This document shows, in pieces, positions 35,584 through 42,818 of a stretch of DNA of 49,231 bases (its first letter is position 1; every line of letters begins with the position of its first letter). A program made the position numbers and the translations under genes. The stretch is from JBAJNN01 sp036881905 (lineage in GTDB: Bacteria; Pseudomonadota; Alphaproteobacteria; Rhizobiales; Im1). The stretch spans positions 1-49,231 of the forward strand of contig JBAJNN010000013.1 in the NCBI GenBank assembly GCA_036881905.1, in the 5' to 3' direction. The notes below the pieces were generated by a model. The model ran no database searches, had not been told where the DNA came from, and worked only from the letters and a program-made list of their open reading frames with translations.

Positions 35584-36073
35584 TCGTGACCGGGCGGCGC
35601 GCCACAAGCAGCTGGCGACGATCCACATTGCCGCCGCGCGGCTGTTCGGCGACGTCTCGCAGGGCGGCGACGGGCGGGCGGCCTATGAGGGCTGGCTCGA
35701 GCGCTTGAGCGGCGCGCGCTCGGCGGCCGCGTTGGATGACGACGGGCGCCAGGCGTTGATCGCGCAGCTGCGCGCGCAAGGCGTCCTGGCGAGCCGCCAC
35801 GCGCCGCGCGTCGATTATCCGTCCGGCAAGGGATTGACGCCGTCGGGCGAGCCGCGCCCGACGCCCGCGCAATGGTATCGCATCGACCGGCTGGCCCGCG
35901 CCAAGGGCTGGGATCGGGGCCTAAACGACCCGCGTCTTGCCGGATTTGTCAGGCGCACCGCCAAGGTCGGCGCCCCAAGCTGGCTGACGCGGCGTCAGGC
36001 CAGCCGGGTGATTTCGGGGCTTGAGCACTGGCTGGGCATGGGCAAGCCAAAGAGGCATAAGAGGCGGCCATGA
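35564..36073 (+). CDS. gemA: GemA-type phage regulatory protein (Mu gp16 family)
   Basis: The 169-residue protein has the GemA/gp16 pattern: RAARHKQLATIHIAAARLFGD near the start, the middle QALIAQLRAQGVL, and the C-terminal PTPAQWYRIDRLARAKGWDRGLNDPRLAGFVRRTAKV followed by WLTRRQASRVISGLEHWLG. In Mu, GemA changes host gene expression and DNA supercoiling. It is the last typical early gene before the head protein, overlapping it by 4 bp. Confidence 0.85.
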   Translation: MTTARTDRDRAARHKQLATIHIAAARLFGDVSQGGDGRAAYEGWLERLSGARSAAALDDDGRQALIAQLRAQGVLASRHAPRVDYPSGKGLTPSGEPRPTPAQWYRIDRLARAKGWDRGLNDPRLAGFVRRTAKVGAPSWLTRRQASRVISGLEHWLGMGKPKRHKRRP

Positions 36074-37458
36074 TGAGCATGGACACGGCCGAACGCGCGG
36101 TGATGCGCGCGATCGTCAAGCGCACGGTGCGCAAAATCGTGATCAGGGATGACAAGGCGTGGACCTCGCTCTATCATGAGCTGCAAACGGCGATGACGCG
36201 GTCGTGGAGCCAAGAGATGCGCAAGGCGATCGCCGACGCTCTCGACCGTTTGCGCGATCTGGGGCCGGGCCGGTTTACGAGGGCGGACGGCAAGGCGATC
36301 GCGGGCGCGCTTGAGGCCCGTCTCGGCGCGGCGGCGATAGCCGCCGCGATGAGGGAGCCGGTCATCAACCTGTCCGACGCGCTCTATCGGCTCGGCGCAA
36401 CCGAGGTCGGCAAGGCCACCGGCGTCGATATTGCCTTCATGCGGCCCGATTTCGACAGCCTCGACATGCTTAAACAAGCCAACCTCTACTGGATCGGCCG
36501 GTCCTGGGACATCGAGACCGCGCCGAAGATCGGCAAAATCCTGAATGAATATTTTAAAGGTGGTATGACGCGGGAAGGCTTGACGGCGCGGTTCGCGCAG
36601 GACTTTGCCGATATGGGCGATCGCAGCCGACGCTATTGGGAGGTCCTGGCCGATCATACCGCGACCAAGACCCGCGAGATGGGGCGGGTCACCGGCTATC
36701 GGCGCGCCGGCATCGAGCGCGTCGAGGTCCGCGCTCATTTGGACGAGCGCACGACAAAGATATGCCGCCATATGCACGGGCGGATCATCGAGGTCAGGCG
36801 ATTGGCCGATCAGCGCGACGCTTACCTTAGGGCCGCGGCCGCCCATGACGAGGGCGCGGCCAAGCGAGCCTGGGCGATGCATGGCGACATGGCCGACCTC
36901 GACCATGTGGCAACCAGGGACTTGCCCGCCAATACGGCGGGGCCGCCCTATCACTTCCGCTGCCGGACCATTACGGTTGCGCATTTCGAGGCGACGGGGC
37001 CGCAGACTTCGGTCGATGGGTGGACGCAGGCGGTGCGTGACCGCGAGGTCTTGAGCCGCAAGGAGATCGGCGCGTTGATTAAGCGGGCGAAGACGGCGCA
37101 ATGGCCGCATGTCAAGGTCTCGCAGGGACATTTCAGGAAGCATCGCAAAGAGCTTGGACTAAGCAATCAGGCCGATTACAATCAATCGGCGCTCGATTTG
37201 ATCCGGCGCGGGGATCGCGACGTCTATCTCTCGATGCGCAAAGGCGTTCTCAATGCGACTTTTGTGAAGGCAAGAAAAGTTGCTAGGCCGGACGGCAAGG
37301 TGGTTGAGGGATTTAACGTGACGGCGGTTGATATGAAGGCCAACAGGATCACCACCCACCATTGGCGCGAAAAGCTGGGGGCGAAAAACGATCAGGTGCC
37401 CGCACATAAACAACGAGCAAGAGGAATTGTCAAATGGCTTACAGGGTATTTGGACTAG
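36070..37458 (+). CDS. MuF-type phage head morphogenesis protein with a C-terminal toxin-like domain
   Basis: Residues 1-330 form a minor head protein of the MuF/gp7 type. The paired motifs LDERTTKICRHMHGRI near 222 and GPPYHFRCRTI near 295 are diagnostic. Residues about 345-462 are an added domain: GHFRKHRKELGL, then a Y-x-A helix (YNQSALDLIRRGD), then TAVDMKANRITTHHW. This layout resembles the BECR-fold RNase toxins that are fused to MuF proteins in other phages. If so, the protein may deliver a toxin with the phage DNA. The stop is overlapped 25 bp by the next gene. The toxin call is inference from pattern. Confidence 0.8.
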   Translation: MMSMDTAERAVMRAIVKRTVRKIVIRDDKAWTSLYHELQTAMTRSWSQEMRKAIADALDRLRDLGPGRFTRADGKAIAGALEARLGAAAIAAAMREPVINLSDALYRLGATEVGKATGVDIAFMRPDFDSLDMLKQANLYWIGRSWDIETAPKIGKILNEYFKGGMTREGLTARFAQDFADMGDRSRRYWEVLADHTATKTREMGRVTGYRRAGIERVEVRAHLDERTTKICRHMHGRIIEVRRLADQRDAYLRAAAAHDEGAAKRAWAMHGDMADLDHVATRDLPANTAGPPYHFRCRTITVAHFEATGPQTSVDGWTQAVRDREVLSRKEIGALIKRAKTAQWPHVKVSQGHFRKHRKELGLSNQADYNQSALDLIRRGDRDVYLSMRKGVLNATFVKARKVARPDGKVVEGFNVTAVDMKANRITTHHWREKLGAKNDQVPAHKQRARGIVKWLTGYLD

Positions 37459-37820
37459 AGCCGTCGTCTTTGCGTGGCGAAACGCTCCTTACCGGCATGT
37501 TCGCCTGCTACGACACCATTGGCGATCCGTCTTTCGACATGGACCGCGATTATACGTTGCACAGGCGTTCGGCCTATGAATTCGTGCGCGGGCAATTATC
37601 GTCGGAACAGATTGCCGAGCTCGACAAGGTGGACGCCTATTGGCGGGCGCACCCGAAGGAGTTCAACGAGGACTTCAAGATCATTCAGGGCTGGGAGGAC
37701 AGGAAGACGGCATTGGAGGGCTTTGTCGAGGACGAGGACGGCAAGGTTCCCGCAATCCCGCGCTCGCATTGGTGGTGGTGGCCGATCCCGATGGAAAAAG
37801 AAAGCAAAAAGGGTCGATGA
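37434..37820 (+). CDS. candidate immunity protein for the MuF-linked toxin
   Basis: The 128-residue protein starts inside the MuF gene and would be translated with it. It is acidic overall (24 Asp/Glu against 18 Lys/Arg) and has no signal or membrane segment. The middle (RRSAYEFVRGQLSSEQIAEL) is helical, and a WWWWP run sits near the end. I do not recognise the family. Its place directly behind a toxin-like domain is the classic immunity position, and that is the only argument for the function. It overlaps the next gene by 4 bp. Confidence 0.6.
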   Translation: MAYRVFGLEPSSLRGETLLTGMFACYDTIGDPSFDMDRDYTLHRRSAYEFVRGQLSSEQIAELDKVDAYWRAHPKEFNEDFKIIQGWEDRKTALEGFVEDEDGKVPAIPRSHWWWWPIPMEKESKKGR

Positions 37821-38095
37821 GCAAGGCCGCCAACATCCTCTCCGCCGCCCGGACCGTCATTGCCGAGCGCGGCCAAGTCTACGGCGACGCGTCGCGGGCG
37901 TTTGAGCAAGTCGCGCGGCGCTGGTCGGTGACTTTGGGCGTGGAGGTCACGGCCGAACAGGCGGTGTTGTGCATGCTTGACTTGAAGCTCGCCCGCCTGG
38001 CGCATGATCCGGCACACAAAGACAGCATGGTCGATGTCGCCGGATACGCGGCGTTGCTGGCCGATCTGGCCGTCATTGAGGAGCGCGGGACGTGA
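37817..38095 (+). CDS. DUF6378-like phage protein
   Basis: The 92-residue protein contains ILSAARTVIAERGQVYGD, typical of the DUF6378 family seen in phages and prophages, followed by MLDLKLARLAHDPAHKDSMVDVAGYAALL, which resembles MazG-like/dATP-pyrophosphohydrolase helices that carry metal-binding acids. A nucleotide-handling role is possible but not shown. The ATG at 37817 overlaps the upstream stop. It is the last rightward gene; the next gene converges 42 bp away. Confidence 0.7.
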   Translation: MSKAANILSAARTVIAERGQVYGDASRAFEQVARRWSVTLGVEVTAEQAVLCMLDLKLARLAHDPAHKDSMVDVAGYAALLADLAVIEERGT

Positions 38096-38137
38096 AGATA
38101 TGCATATTTTTGGCTGGTCTATTTTCTCAGGCCCGCG

Positions 38138-38470
38138 TTAAGGGCCCAAACTGTAATCAACCGCCTGATACCACGAGTACAACTCGCCCGCAATCTCGCC
38201 GGCCGGGTAAACCGTCTCTGCCCAATCTGCAGGATCAAACCAGTCATAATCGCTTATGTCGATAAGCGTGGTCGCGTCATAGACCACTAATTCCGGCGTC
38301 AAATCCAGTCGCGAGGCCGCCGCGAGCCTGTGAGAGCCCTCAAGCGCCATATAATGGTCGCCGCAATCGACCGCGCGAATCGTGGGCGCGCCCAACCTCC
38401 GCATGACGGTCACCACCCCCTCCAATCGGGCGGCGTCTGGTCCATGGATAGCGTAGATCGTTGAGTGCAT
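38138..38470 (-). CDS. ParB-like nuclease-fold protein
   Basis: The 110-residue protein has the core ParB/sulfiredoxin-like segment ALEGSHRLAAASRL, where the E-G-x-x-R-x-x-A pattern is typical, followed by PELVVYD. It lacks the DNA-binding helix-turn-helix of partition ParB, so it is a stand-alone small ParB-like enzyme. Such proteins occur in phages as nucleases or NTP-binding regulators. The start ATG at 38470 is preferred; an earlier one lies 20 codons upstream. It is the last gene of the leftward block. Confidence 0.65.
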   Translation of the reverse strand: MHSTIYAIHGPDAARLEGVVTVMRRLGAPTIRAVDCGDHYMALEGSHRLAAASRLDLTPELVVYDATTLIDISDYDWFDPADWAETVYPAGEIAGELYSWYQAVDYSLGP

Positions 38471-38489
38471 GTCAACTACCGCCTTGGGT

Positions 38490-39005
38490 CTATTTTTCCG
38501 CCCCCATATCGGCGAGGACCCGATCAATGGTCATCTTACGCATCGCCAGATGACCCGCCAGCTCGGCCCATATGGTGACGGGTACGGGCCGAGCGCTTGC
38601 CAGCCACTGGCGGATGCGACGAGAATCGACTCCTAGATTTCGTGCGAGGTCGGTCTGCCAGCGCGGCCCGTAGAGGGCTTGGCCGATCGCGGCCAGCTCG
38701 CGCGCTCCATAGCCCTTGGCGGGGTCTGGCTCGGCAAGGTGTCTATAGTAACCCCGCCAAAATGGCATCTGATCTCGTGAGCTCACACCTGCGGGCCTAT
38801 CATCGACATCCTCCACCTCCAAGCGGTCCATCAACGTCCCGATCTCGTCTTGGTCGGCCTGACTAGCGGGGTATGATCGCAGGGCCAAGGCTAGCCCATA
38901 GGTGGGGCGAGCCAACATTGTCTTCAGGTAGTGCGATGGGATATTGCCCTCCGGCCAGATTACTCGGGCGATTTGACCCAAAATATAAATAGCGTTTTGG
39001 TCCAT
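38490..39005 (-). CDS. helix-turn-helix-containing phage accessory protein
   Basis: The 171-residue protein starts IYILGQIARVIWPEG. Its C-terminal part (YGPRWQTDLARNLGVDSRRIRQWL) reads as a helix-turn-helix of the kind used by Mu-like or CII-type regulators. The middle is acidic with an IGTLMDRLEVEDVDDR segment. Function is unknown, but a DNA-binding role is likely. The ATG at 39005 is used; longer frames upstream lack coding character. Confidence 0.65.
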   Translation of the reverse strand: MDQNAIYILGQIARVIWPEGNIPSHYLKTMLARPTYGLALALRSYPASQADQDEIGTLMDRLEVEDVDDRPAGVSSRDQMPFWRGYYRHLAEPDPAKGYGARELAAIGQALYGPRWQTDLARNLGVDSRRIRQWLASARPVPVTIWAELAGHLAMRKMTIDRVLADMGAEK

Positions 39006-39027
39006 TTTACAGCCTATCTGTTTGACT

Positions 39028-39930
39028 TTATTGGGGGTTTTTGAGTTCGGCCAAAAAATCATTATAATCGCGGATCAGACCCCTACCATCCATGCGATCA
39101 TCGCGGTGATCAATCCACCATTTGGCCGAGGTCTCATATAGTTTGCCCCTCACGAGCCACTGGTGCAAGTCCGCGATATGGGCTGCCTCGCCGCTGGTGG
39201 GCCTCTCTGCGTGGTTGAGTTCCACATTTAGGTCGTCAAATTTGTCGGCTCTAATCGCCTCTGCCCACGCAATTTGTTTGGGCGATCCGACCAACTCGGG
39301 CAATCTGCGCCTGTTCATTGCGGATTGCCGCCGGCGTTTGAACAGGCACTCGTAGTGCATGTGCCAGCCGTCCATTCTGTCGTAGCGGTGATCGATCCAC
39401 CACTTGGCCGAGGTCTCGTGCAGCCTGGCATCGGCAAAATTGCGGAGTGCAGCCATCTCCTGGGCGTGATCATAGCCATCGGGGTAATTTTGGTCGAGAT
39501 ATGATTTGATTTGCACTAACTCGACAAATCTGGAGTCCATATCGCGTATCCTGGCTGCGGCAAACCAATTGTACATGCCATTTTTGGGGTCGATCCAGCT
39601 GCCGTCGGCTGCTGGATCGCTGGTCATATCGATCGTGTCCCGGATAACCACGTATTTGTCCGCCCTGATTGCCTCCGCCCACGCGACCTGTTTGGGCGAT
39701 CCGACCAGCTCGGGCAATCCATACTCGCTCATCCGGGCCGCGTGGTCCTGGTGCCGCGCGCATTGCGCATCCTGCCGGGCCAACGCAGCCTCTCTGGCCG
39801 CCTGCCATGCGGCTGGCCCTGGCTGATCTGCCAGCCAGGTGAGCGTGGGCCGAAACTCGGCCTCGCCGGCAAATCCGCTAGCGTAGGTGGCGATCTCGCC
39901 GTCGCTATGTGTGATTGTGTACTTGGCCAT
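39028..39930 (-). CDS. phage accessory protein with an internal duplication (SPKQ-AWAEAIR domains)
   Basis: The 300-residue protein starts at ATG 39930 after a strong AGGAGG-type site. Two elements are each present twice: LPELVGSPKQVAWAEAIRAD (about residues 70 and 210) and ETSAKWWIDHR-DRMDG (about 170 and 265). DNA identity between copies is also high, so the duplication is recent. The GS-x-KQ-x-AWAE-x-IR motif occurs in many phage and plasmid proteins of unknown function. It may mediate a protein or nucleic-acid contact. It is the first of three leftward accessory genes. Confidence 0.75.
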   Translation of the reverse strand: MAKYTITHSDGEIATYASGFAGEAEFRPTLTWLADQPGPAAWQAAREAALARQDAQCARHQDHAARMSEYGLPELVGSPKQVAWAEAIRADKYVVIRDTIDMTSDPAADGSWIDPKNGMYNWFAAARIRDMDSRFVELVQIKSYLDQNYPDGYDHAQEMAALRNFADARLHETSAKWWIDHRYDRMDGWHMHYECLFKRRRQSAMNRRRLPELVGSPKQIAWAEAIRADKFDDLNVELNHAERPTSGEAAHIADLHQWLVRGKLYETSAKWWIDHRDDRMDGRGLIRDYNDFLAELKNPQ

Positions 39931-40161
39931 GATTGCCTCCTTAGGCTTATCCCGGGCAGCCCCTATGACTGTCCCTAATATCCGTAATATAGGACGCAGG
40001 CCCACCTCTTGCAAGAGGATTTTTCCAACTTTTTTATTTTTTTTATAAGCTATTGATTTTGTTTATACTATTGAATGGAAACGGGCCGATTATGGCGGAG
40101 CTTAGCCAAGCAATCATGATGCGCCGGCCCACCAAACCGGCCGCAATTAAATTAGAACGAC
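39931..40161. other. gap between Dam methylase and the accessory genes, holding an internal end-like site
   Basis: This 231-bp gap is AT-rich at 40020-40080 and may contain the promoter of the three accessory genes. At 40139-40158 lies a 20-mer matching the prophage end repeat at 17 of 20 positions and in the same direction. It lies mostly in the loop of a 10-bp inverted repeat (AAACCGGCCG at 40134-40143, CGGCCGGTTT at 40165-40174). No gene is supported here. Confidence 0.7.
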
Positions 40162-40977
40162 TTACGGCCGGTTTGAGATCACGACCTCCTTGGCGGGCTT
40201 GCCTCGGCCCTTCCGCTGCACTGAATAGGTTGTCTCCACCGTATCGATACGGAAAGCGGCAAACAGCTCCCTAATCTCTGGCGTATCGTTGAGCGACAGG
40301 ATGAATTTGCCCTCGATGCCCGCCAGCTGGTCGGCGAGGCGGGTAAAATCGGCACGCTCGAAAACTGGCCCATAAAGGTTTTCACAGCCCCAATAGGGCG
40401 GGTCGAGATAAAACAGGGTTTCCGGCTTGTCGTAGCGTCGGATAAAATCTCCATAGGGCAAACATTCGATGACAACGCCCGCCAGGCGCTCGTGCAAATC
40501 CTCAAGTATTGGCCCCAGCTTGGTGACGTTGAACCTTCCGGGGTTGGTCGGGCTGATACCGAAGGTTTGGCCATAGGCCTTGCCGCCATAGGCTGTGCGT
40601 TGGAGATAGAGGATACGGGCGGCGCGTTCGAGATCAGTCAGAGTTGAAGGATCGGTTTTGGCCAGACGCTCGAATTCGGCCCTCGATGTGATCTGAAATC
40701 TCATCATTTCCAAGAATGCGGCATAGTGTCTTTGCAATATGCGATAGAGCGTGATGATTTCTTTATTAATGTCGTTGATAATTTCAGCCTTCGTGGCTTG
40801 TCGGCGGCGCAGAAACACGCCGCCCATGCCGAAGAACGGCTCGGCATAGGTGTCGTGCGGGATCGCCTCGATGCGCGCGACCAGACGCCTGGCGAGATAA
40901 AATTTGCCGCCGACGTAAGGGGCGACCGGTTTAGCGGGCGCAACAGGTTTGAGCAAAGCAACGGGACTCGACTCCAT
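40162..40977 (-). CDS. D12-class DNA adenine methylase (Dam-like)
   Basis: The 271-residue enzyme methylates N6 of adenine using SAM. The SAM motif is VAPYVGGKFYLARRL near residue 16, with AEPFFGMGGVFLRR, and the catalytic DPPY is in FYLDPPYWGCENLY. These are typical of the MT-D12 class that includes Dam (GATC). The target cannot be read from sequence. The ATG at 40977 follows GAGGAG. In Mu, Dam methylation controls the mom gene; here it may protect phage DNA or time late expression (inference). Confidence 0.92.
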   Translation of the reverse strand: MESSPVALLKPVAPAKPVAPYVGGKFYLARRLVARIEAIPHDTYAEPFFGMGGVFLRRRQATKAEIINDINKEIITLYRILQRHYAAFLEMMRFQITSRAEFERLAKTDPSTLTDLERAARILYLQRTAYGGKAYGQTFGISPTNPGRFNVTKLGPILEDLHERLAGVVIECLPYGDFIRRYDKPETLFYLDPPYWGCENLYGPVFERADFTRLADQLAGIEGKFILSLNDTPEIRELFAAFRIDTVETTYSVQRKGRGKPAKEVVISNRP

Positions 40978-40999
40978 GGATGGACTCCTCTTAATATTC

Positions 41000-41025
41000 G
41001 CCCCGCCCGTGCATGGGTGCGGGGC
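41000..41025 (-). promoter_or_regulatory. GC-rich hairpin in the leader of the Dam gene
   Basis: GCCCCGC at 41000-41006 is the exact complement of GCGGGGC at 41019-41025, with further pairing possible inside the 12-base loop. On the minus strand it lies 7-12 bases upstream of the GAGGAG ribosome-binding site. It could reduce readthrough from the endolysin gene or control translation of the methylase. There is no T-run, so it is not a standard terminator. Confidence 0.4.
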
Positions 41026-41156
41026 AACGCAAGTTGTGGGTGGGTTGCGTCCATCCGGTTCGGGGCGCTTCAACGCCTCGGACCCCCGCTTTTAGGGGGG
41101 TTTGGGTATGGGGCGGCCAAGTGGGCCGAATTATTCTGCAATGGCTGATCGGCTTG

Positions 41157-41600
41157 TCACCCCTCAAACAAGGCCCGCTCGGCCGCGCGCCGCCTGATCA
41201 GCCCGGAGAGAACCTTGCCTTTGGCGAATCGCCATTTGGGGAACTCGGCGGCCGCGCCTTGCGTATCGCCGCGATTGAGCCTGGCGCGCAGGGTCGAGGC
41301 TTTGAGGTTGCCTGAGCCGACATTGTAGGTGAAGGAAACCAGCGCCCCGAACTGGTTATCGGTCAAGGGCGGAGCGATCAGGCGATCGACCGCGTATTCG
41401 GTGTGTTCGAGCGTGGTCATGAGCCAAGCCATAGCCTCTTGGCGGGTCACGGCCACCGTGTCTTCATCGACCCTTAGCCCTTGCGGCGTCCTTGTCGAAC
41501 CATAGCCGATGGTCCACACCCCGGCCGGACAGCGATAGGGCTTAGGCGCAAAGCCCTCGAAACGGGTGATGAGGTCAAGAGCGGCACGGTTGGTGTGCAT
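41157..41600 (-). CDS. phage endolysin, glycoside hydrolase 24 (lysozyme)
   Basis: The 147-residue muramidase has the catalytic Glu in TRFEGF near residue 15 and the GH24 beta-hairpin PYRCPAGVWTIGYGSTRTPQG, followed by TDNQFGALVSFTYNVGSGNLKASTL. The family's Asp position is occupied by Cys in the PYRCPAGVWT branch, which is common in P21-like enzymes. No signal or SAR segment is evident, so it needs the holin for export. The ATG at 41600 follows a GAGGGGG site. It is downstream of the holin by 12 bp. Confidence 0.9.
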   Translation of the reverse strand: MHTNRAALDLITRFEGFAPKPYRCPAGVWTIGYGSTRTPQGLRVDEDTVAVTRQEAMAWLMTTLEHTEYAVDRLIAPPLTDNQFGALVSFTYNVGSGNLKASTLRARLNRGDTQGAAAEFPKWRFAKGKVLSGLIRRRAAERALFEG

Positions 41601-41612
41601 GGGCTTGCCCCC

Positions 41613-42059
41613 TCATGTCTGGGTTTTGCGCGCCATGGTGCGCGATCCGAACCAGAACGAGACCACGGCGGCGAAGATGGCCTGGGCGTCGTCGTTCCAA
41701 ATGGCGTTATATTGTCCGATCGTCATCCAGCCCATATTGACGCACAGCGTCAGCGCGAAGAACTCGACGAAGAACAGGTAAGACAGCACCGGGCGCACGG
41801 TGGCGGCGAGGTTGACCACCCATTGCGAAGCGCGGGACTGGAGTTTGCTATCATGCTTGAGCAGGGCCTCGTCGCCTCTAATGTCGGCGTTGACATGCAT
41901 GGCCTCCAGCTTGACGCCTTCGAGTTTGACTTGCGCGTCGGTCTGGGCGGCGATCATCGCCAGTTCATGGGCCTTGTCGCGCTTATCTTGCGCATACCCG
42001 AGGATTTTAGGCAGGAAGGAAATGGCGAAGCCCAGGAGGGAGCCGAGTAAAGACAGCAT
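41613..42059 (-). CDS. holin of the three-TM (gene-transfer-agent holin) type
   Basis: The 148-residue protein has an N-terminal hydrophobic helix (LSLLGSLLGFAISFLPKIL), a charged helical middle (AQTDAQVKLEGVKLEAMHVNADIRGDEALLKHDSKL), then two closely spaced membrane helices (VVNLAATVRPVLSYLFFVEFFALTLC and AIFAAVVSFWFGSR). This is the layout of the 3TM holins found in rhizobial phages and gene transfer agents. It would open the inner membrane for the endolysin next to it. Confidence 0.82.
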   Translation of the reverse strand: MLSLLGSLLGFAISFLPKILGYAQDKRDKAHELAMIAAQTDAQVKLEGVKLEAMHVNADIRGDEALLKHDSKLQSRASQWVVNLAATVRPVLSYLFFVEFFALTLCVNMGWMTIGQYNAIWNDDAQAIFAAVVSFWFGSRTMARKTQT

Positions 42060-42063
42060 GGGA

Positions 42064-42378
42064 TCAGTCTCCTTTGAACAGTTTGAGTTTGACGGCAAGC
42101 CCGGCCATGATCACAAGGATAAGCCCGGTGGTGCAGATGCGGCTAAGGGTTTGCCAGAAGGTGCGTCTGGCGGCTCTGATCGCGTCCAGGAGCGAGCGCA
42201 AATCGCGGATGTCGCGGGCGGCATGGCCGTTGTCGATTCCGAGATCGGCAAGGACCTCTTTGGCCGCGCGTTTGGCGGCGGCATCGATCATGGCGTTGAT
42301 GTCCGCCTGCGCCGCCGCGGCCGTCGGTCTACGGCGTGGGCGCTCCGGCGCGGTGAGTTTACGTGGTGGGGTCATCAT
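42064..42378 (-). CDS. DUF6127-like small membrane-anchored phage protein
   Basis: The 104-residue protein has a basic, Pro/Ala-rich N-terminus, a helical middle (INAMIDAAAKRAAKEVLADLGID) with LLDAIRAARRTFWQTL, and one C-terminal membrane helix (TTGLILVIMAGLAVKL). It resembles phage DUF6127 proteins that sit next to holins, so a helper role in lysis is plausible. The ATG pair at 42378/42375 follows GGAGC. The gene is 4 bp upstream of the holin start. Confidence 0.7.
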   Translation of the reverse strand: MMTPPRKLTAPERPRRRPTAAAAQADINAMIDAAAKRAAKEVLADLGIDNGHAARDIRDLRSLLDAIRAARRTFWQTLSRICTTGLILVIMAGLAVKLKLFKGD

Positions 42379-42389
42379 GGGTTGCTCCG

Positions 42390-42818
42390 CTATTTTTTGA
42401 CGATCAGGCGCTTGCGTCTCAGACCGCGCTCAAGGTCATCGACCGCGGCCTGTCCGATTTCGGGCCTCAAAAAGTCCAGGCCCTCGCGCTCGAGCTGTTT
42501 GACCGCGCGCATCAGCCACGGGTTGGGGCGCCTTGCCGGTTGGCGCACGGCTTTGACCGGATGGGCGGCTTTGGGCCAGTAAAGCGCCTTTTTGCGGCGG
42601 GGCTTGATGACGATCGCCGGTCTGCCATCATGGACGGCCCGGGCGTAAGGGGTGTTGGCGGCAAGCCTTGCGCCGGAGCGCCCATAGGGCTCGACGATGT
42701 GGGATTTGCGCAAAGTCCCGCCCTGCGCCCTGCCGAAGGGCACATTGCCTTGGCGCGTGGCGATCTCGCGTAGGCGCTCGGCGATGTGCAAGGCGAGCCG
42801 TTGCGGGTCGAGGCTCAT
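42390..42818 (-). CDS. HK97-gp10-like head-tail or tail component
   Basis: The 142-residue protein is rich in Arg and Lys. It has the HLxERLxEIATRQG start and a LAANTPYARAVHDGRPAIVIKPRRKKALYW centre typical of HK97 gp10-like/Mu-type virion morphogenesis proteins, with AVHDG-x-P as the key pattern. It would act in head completion or tail joining. It overlaps the terminase stop by 4 bp. The exact structural role is uncertain. Confidence 0.72.
   Translation of the reverse strand: MSLDPQRLALHIAERLREIATRQGNVPFGRAQGGTLRKSHIVEPYGRSGARLAANTPYARAVHDGRPAIVIKPRRKKALYWPKAAHPVKAVRQPARRPNPWLMRAVKQLEREGLDFLRPEIGQAAVDDLERGLRRKRLIVKK

Noticed and set aside
38130..38146. Hairpin GGCCC/GGGCC at the convergent gene ends as a terminator
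   Set aside because: The stem is only 5 bp and there is no T-run on either strand.
41082..41101. ACCCCC/GGGGGT hairpin between the endolysin and dam genes as a terminator
   Set aside because: The stem is short and the downstream T-run is only three bases; there is no clear support on the minus strand.
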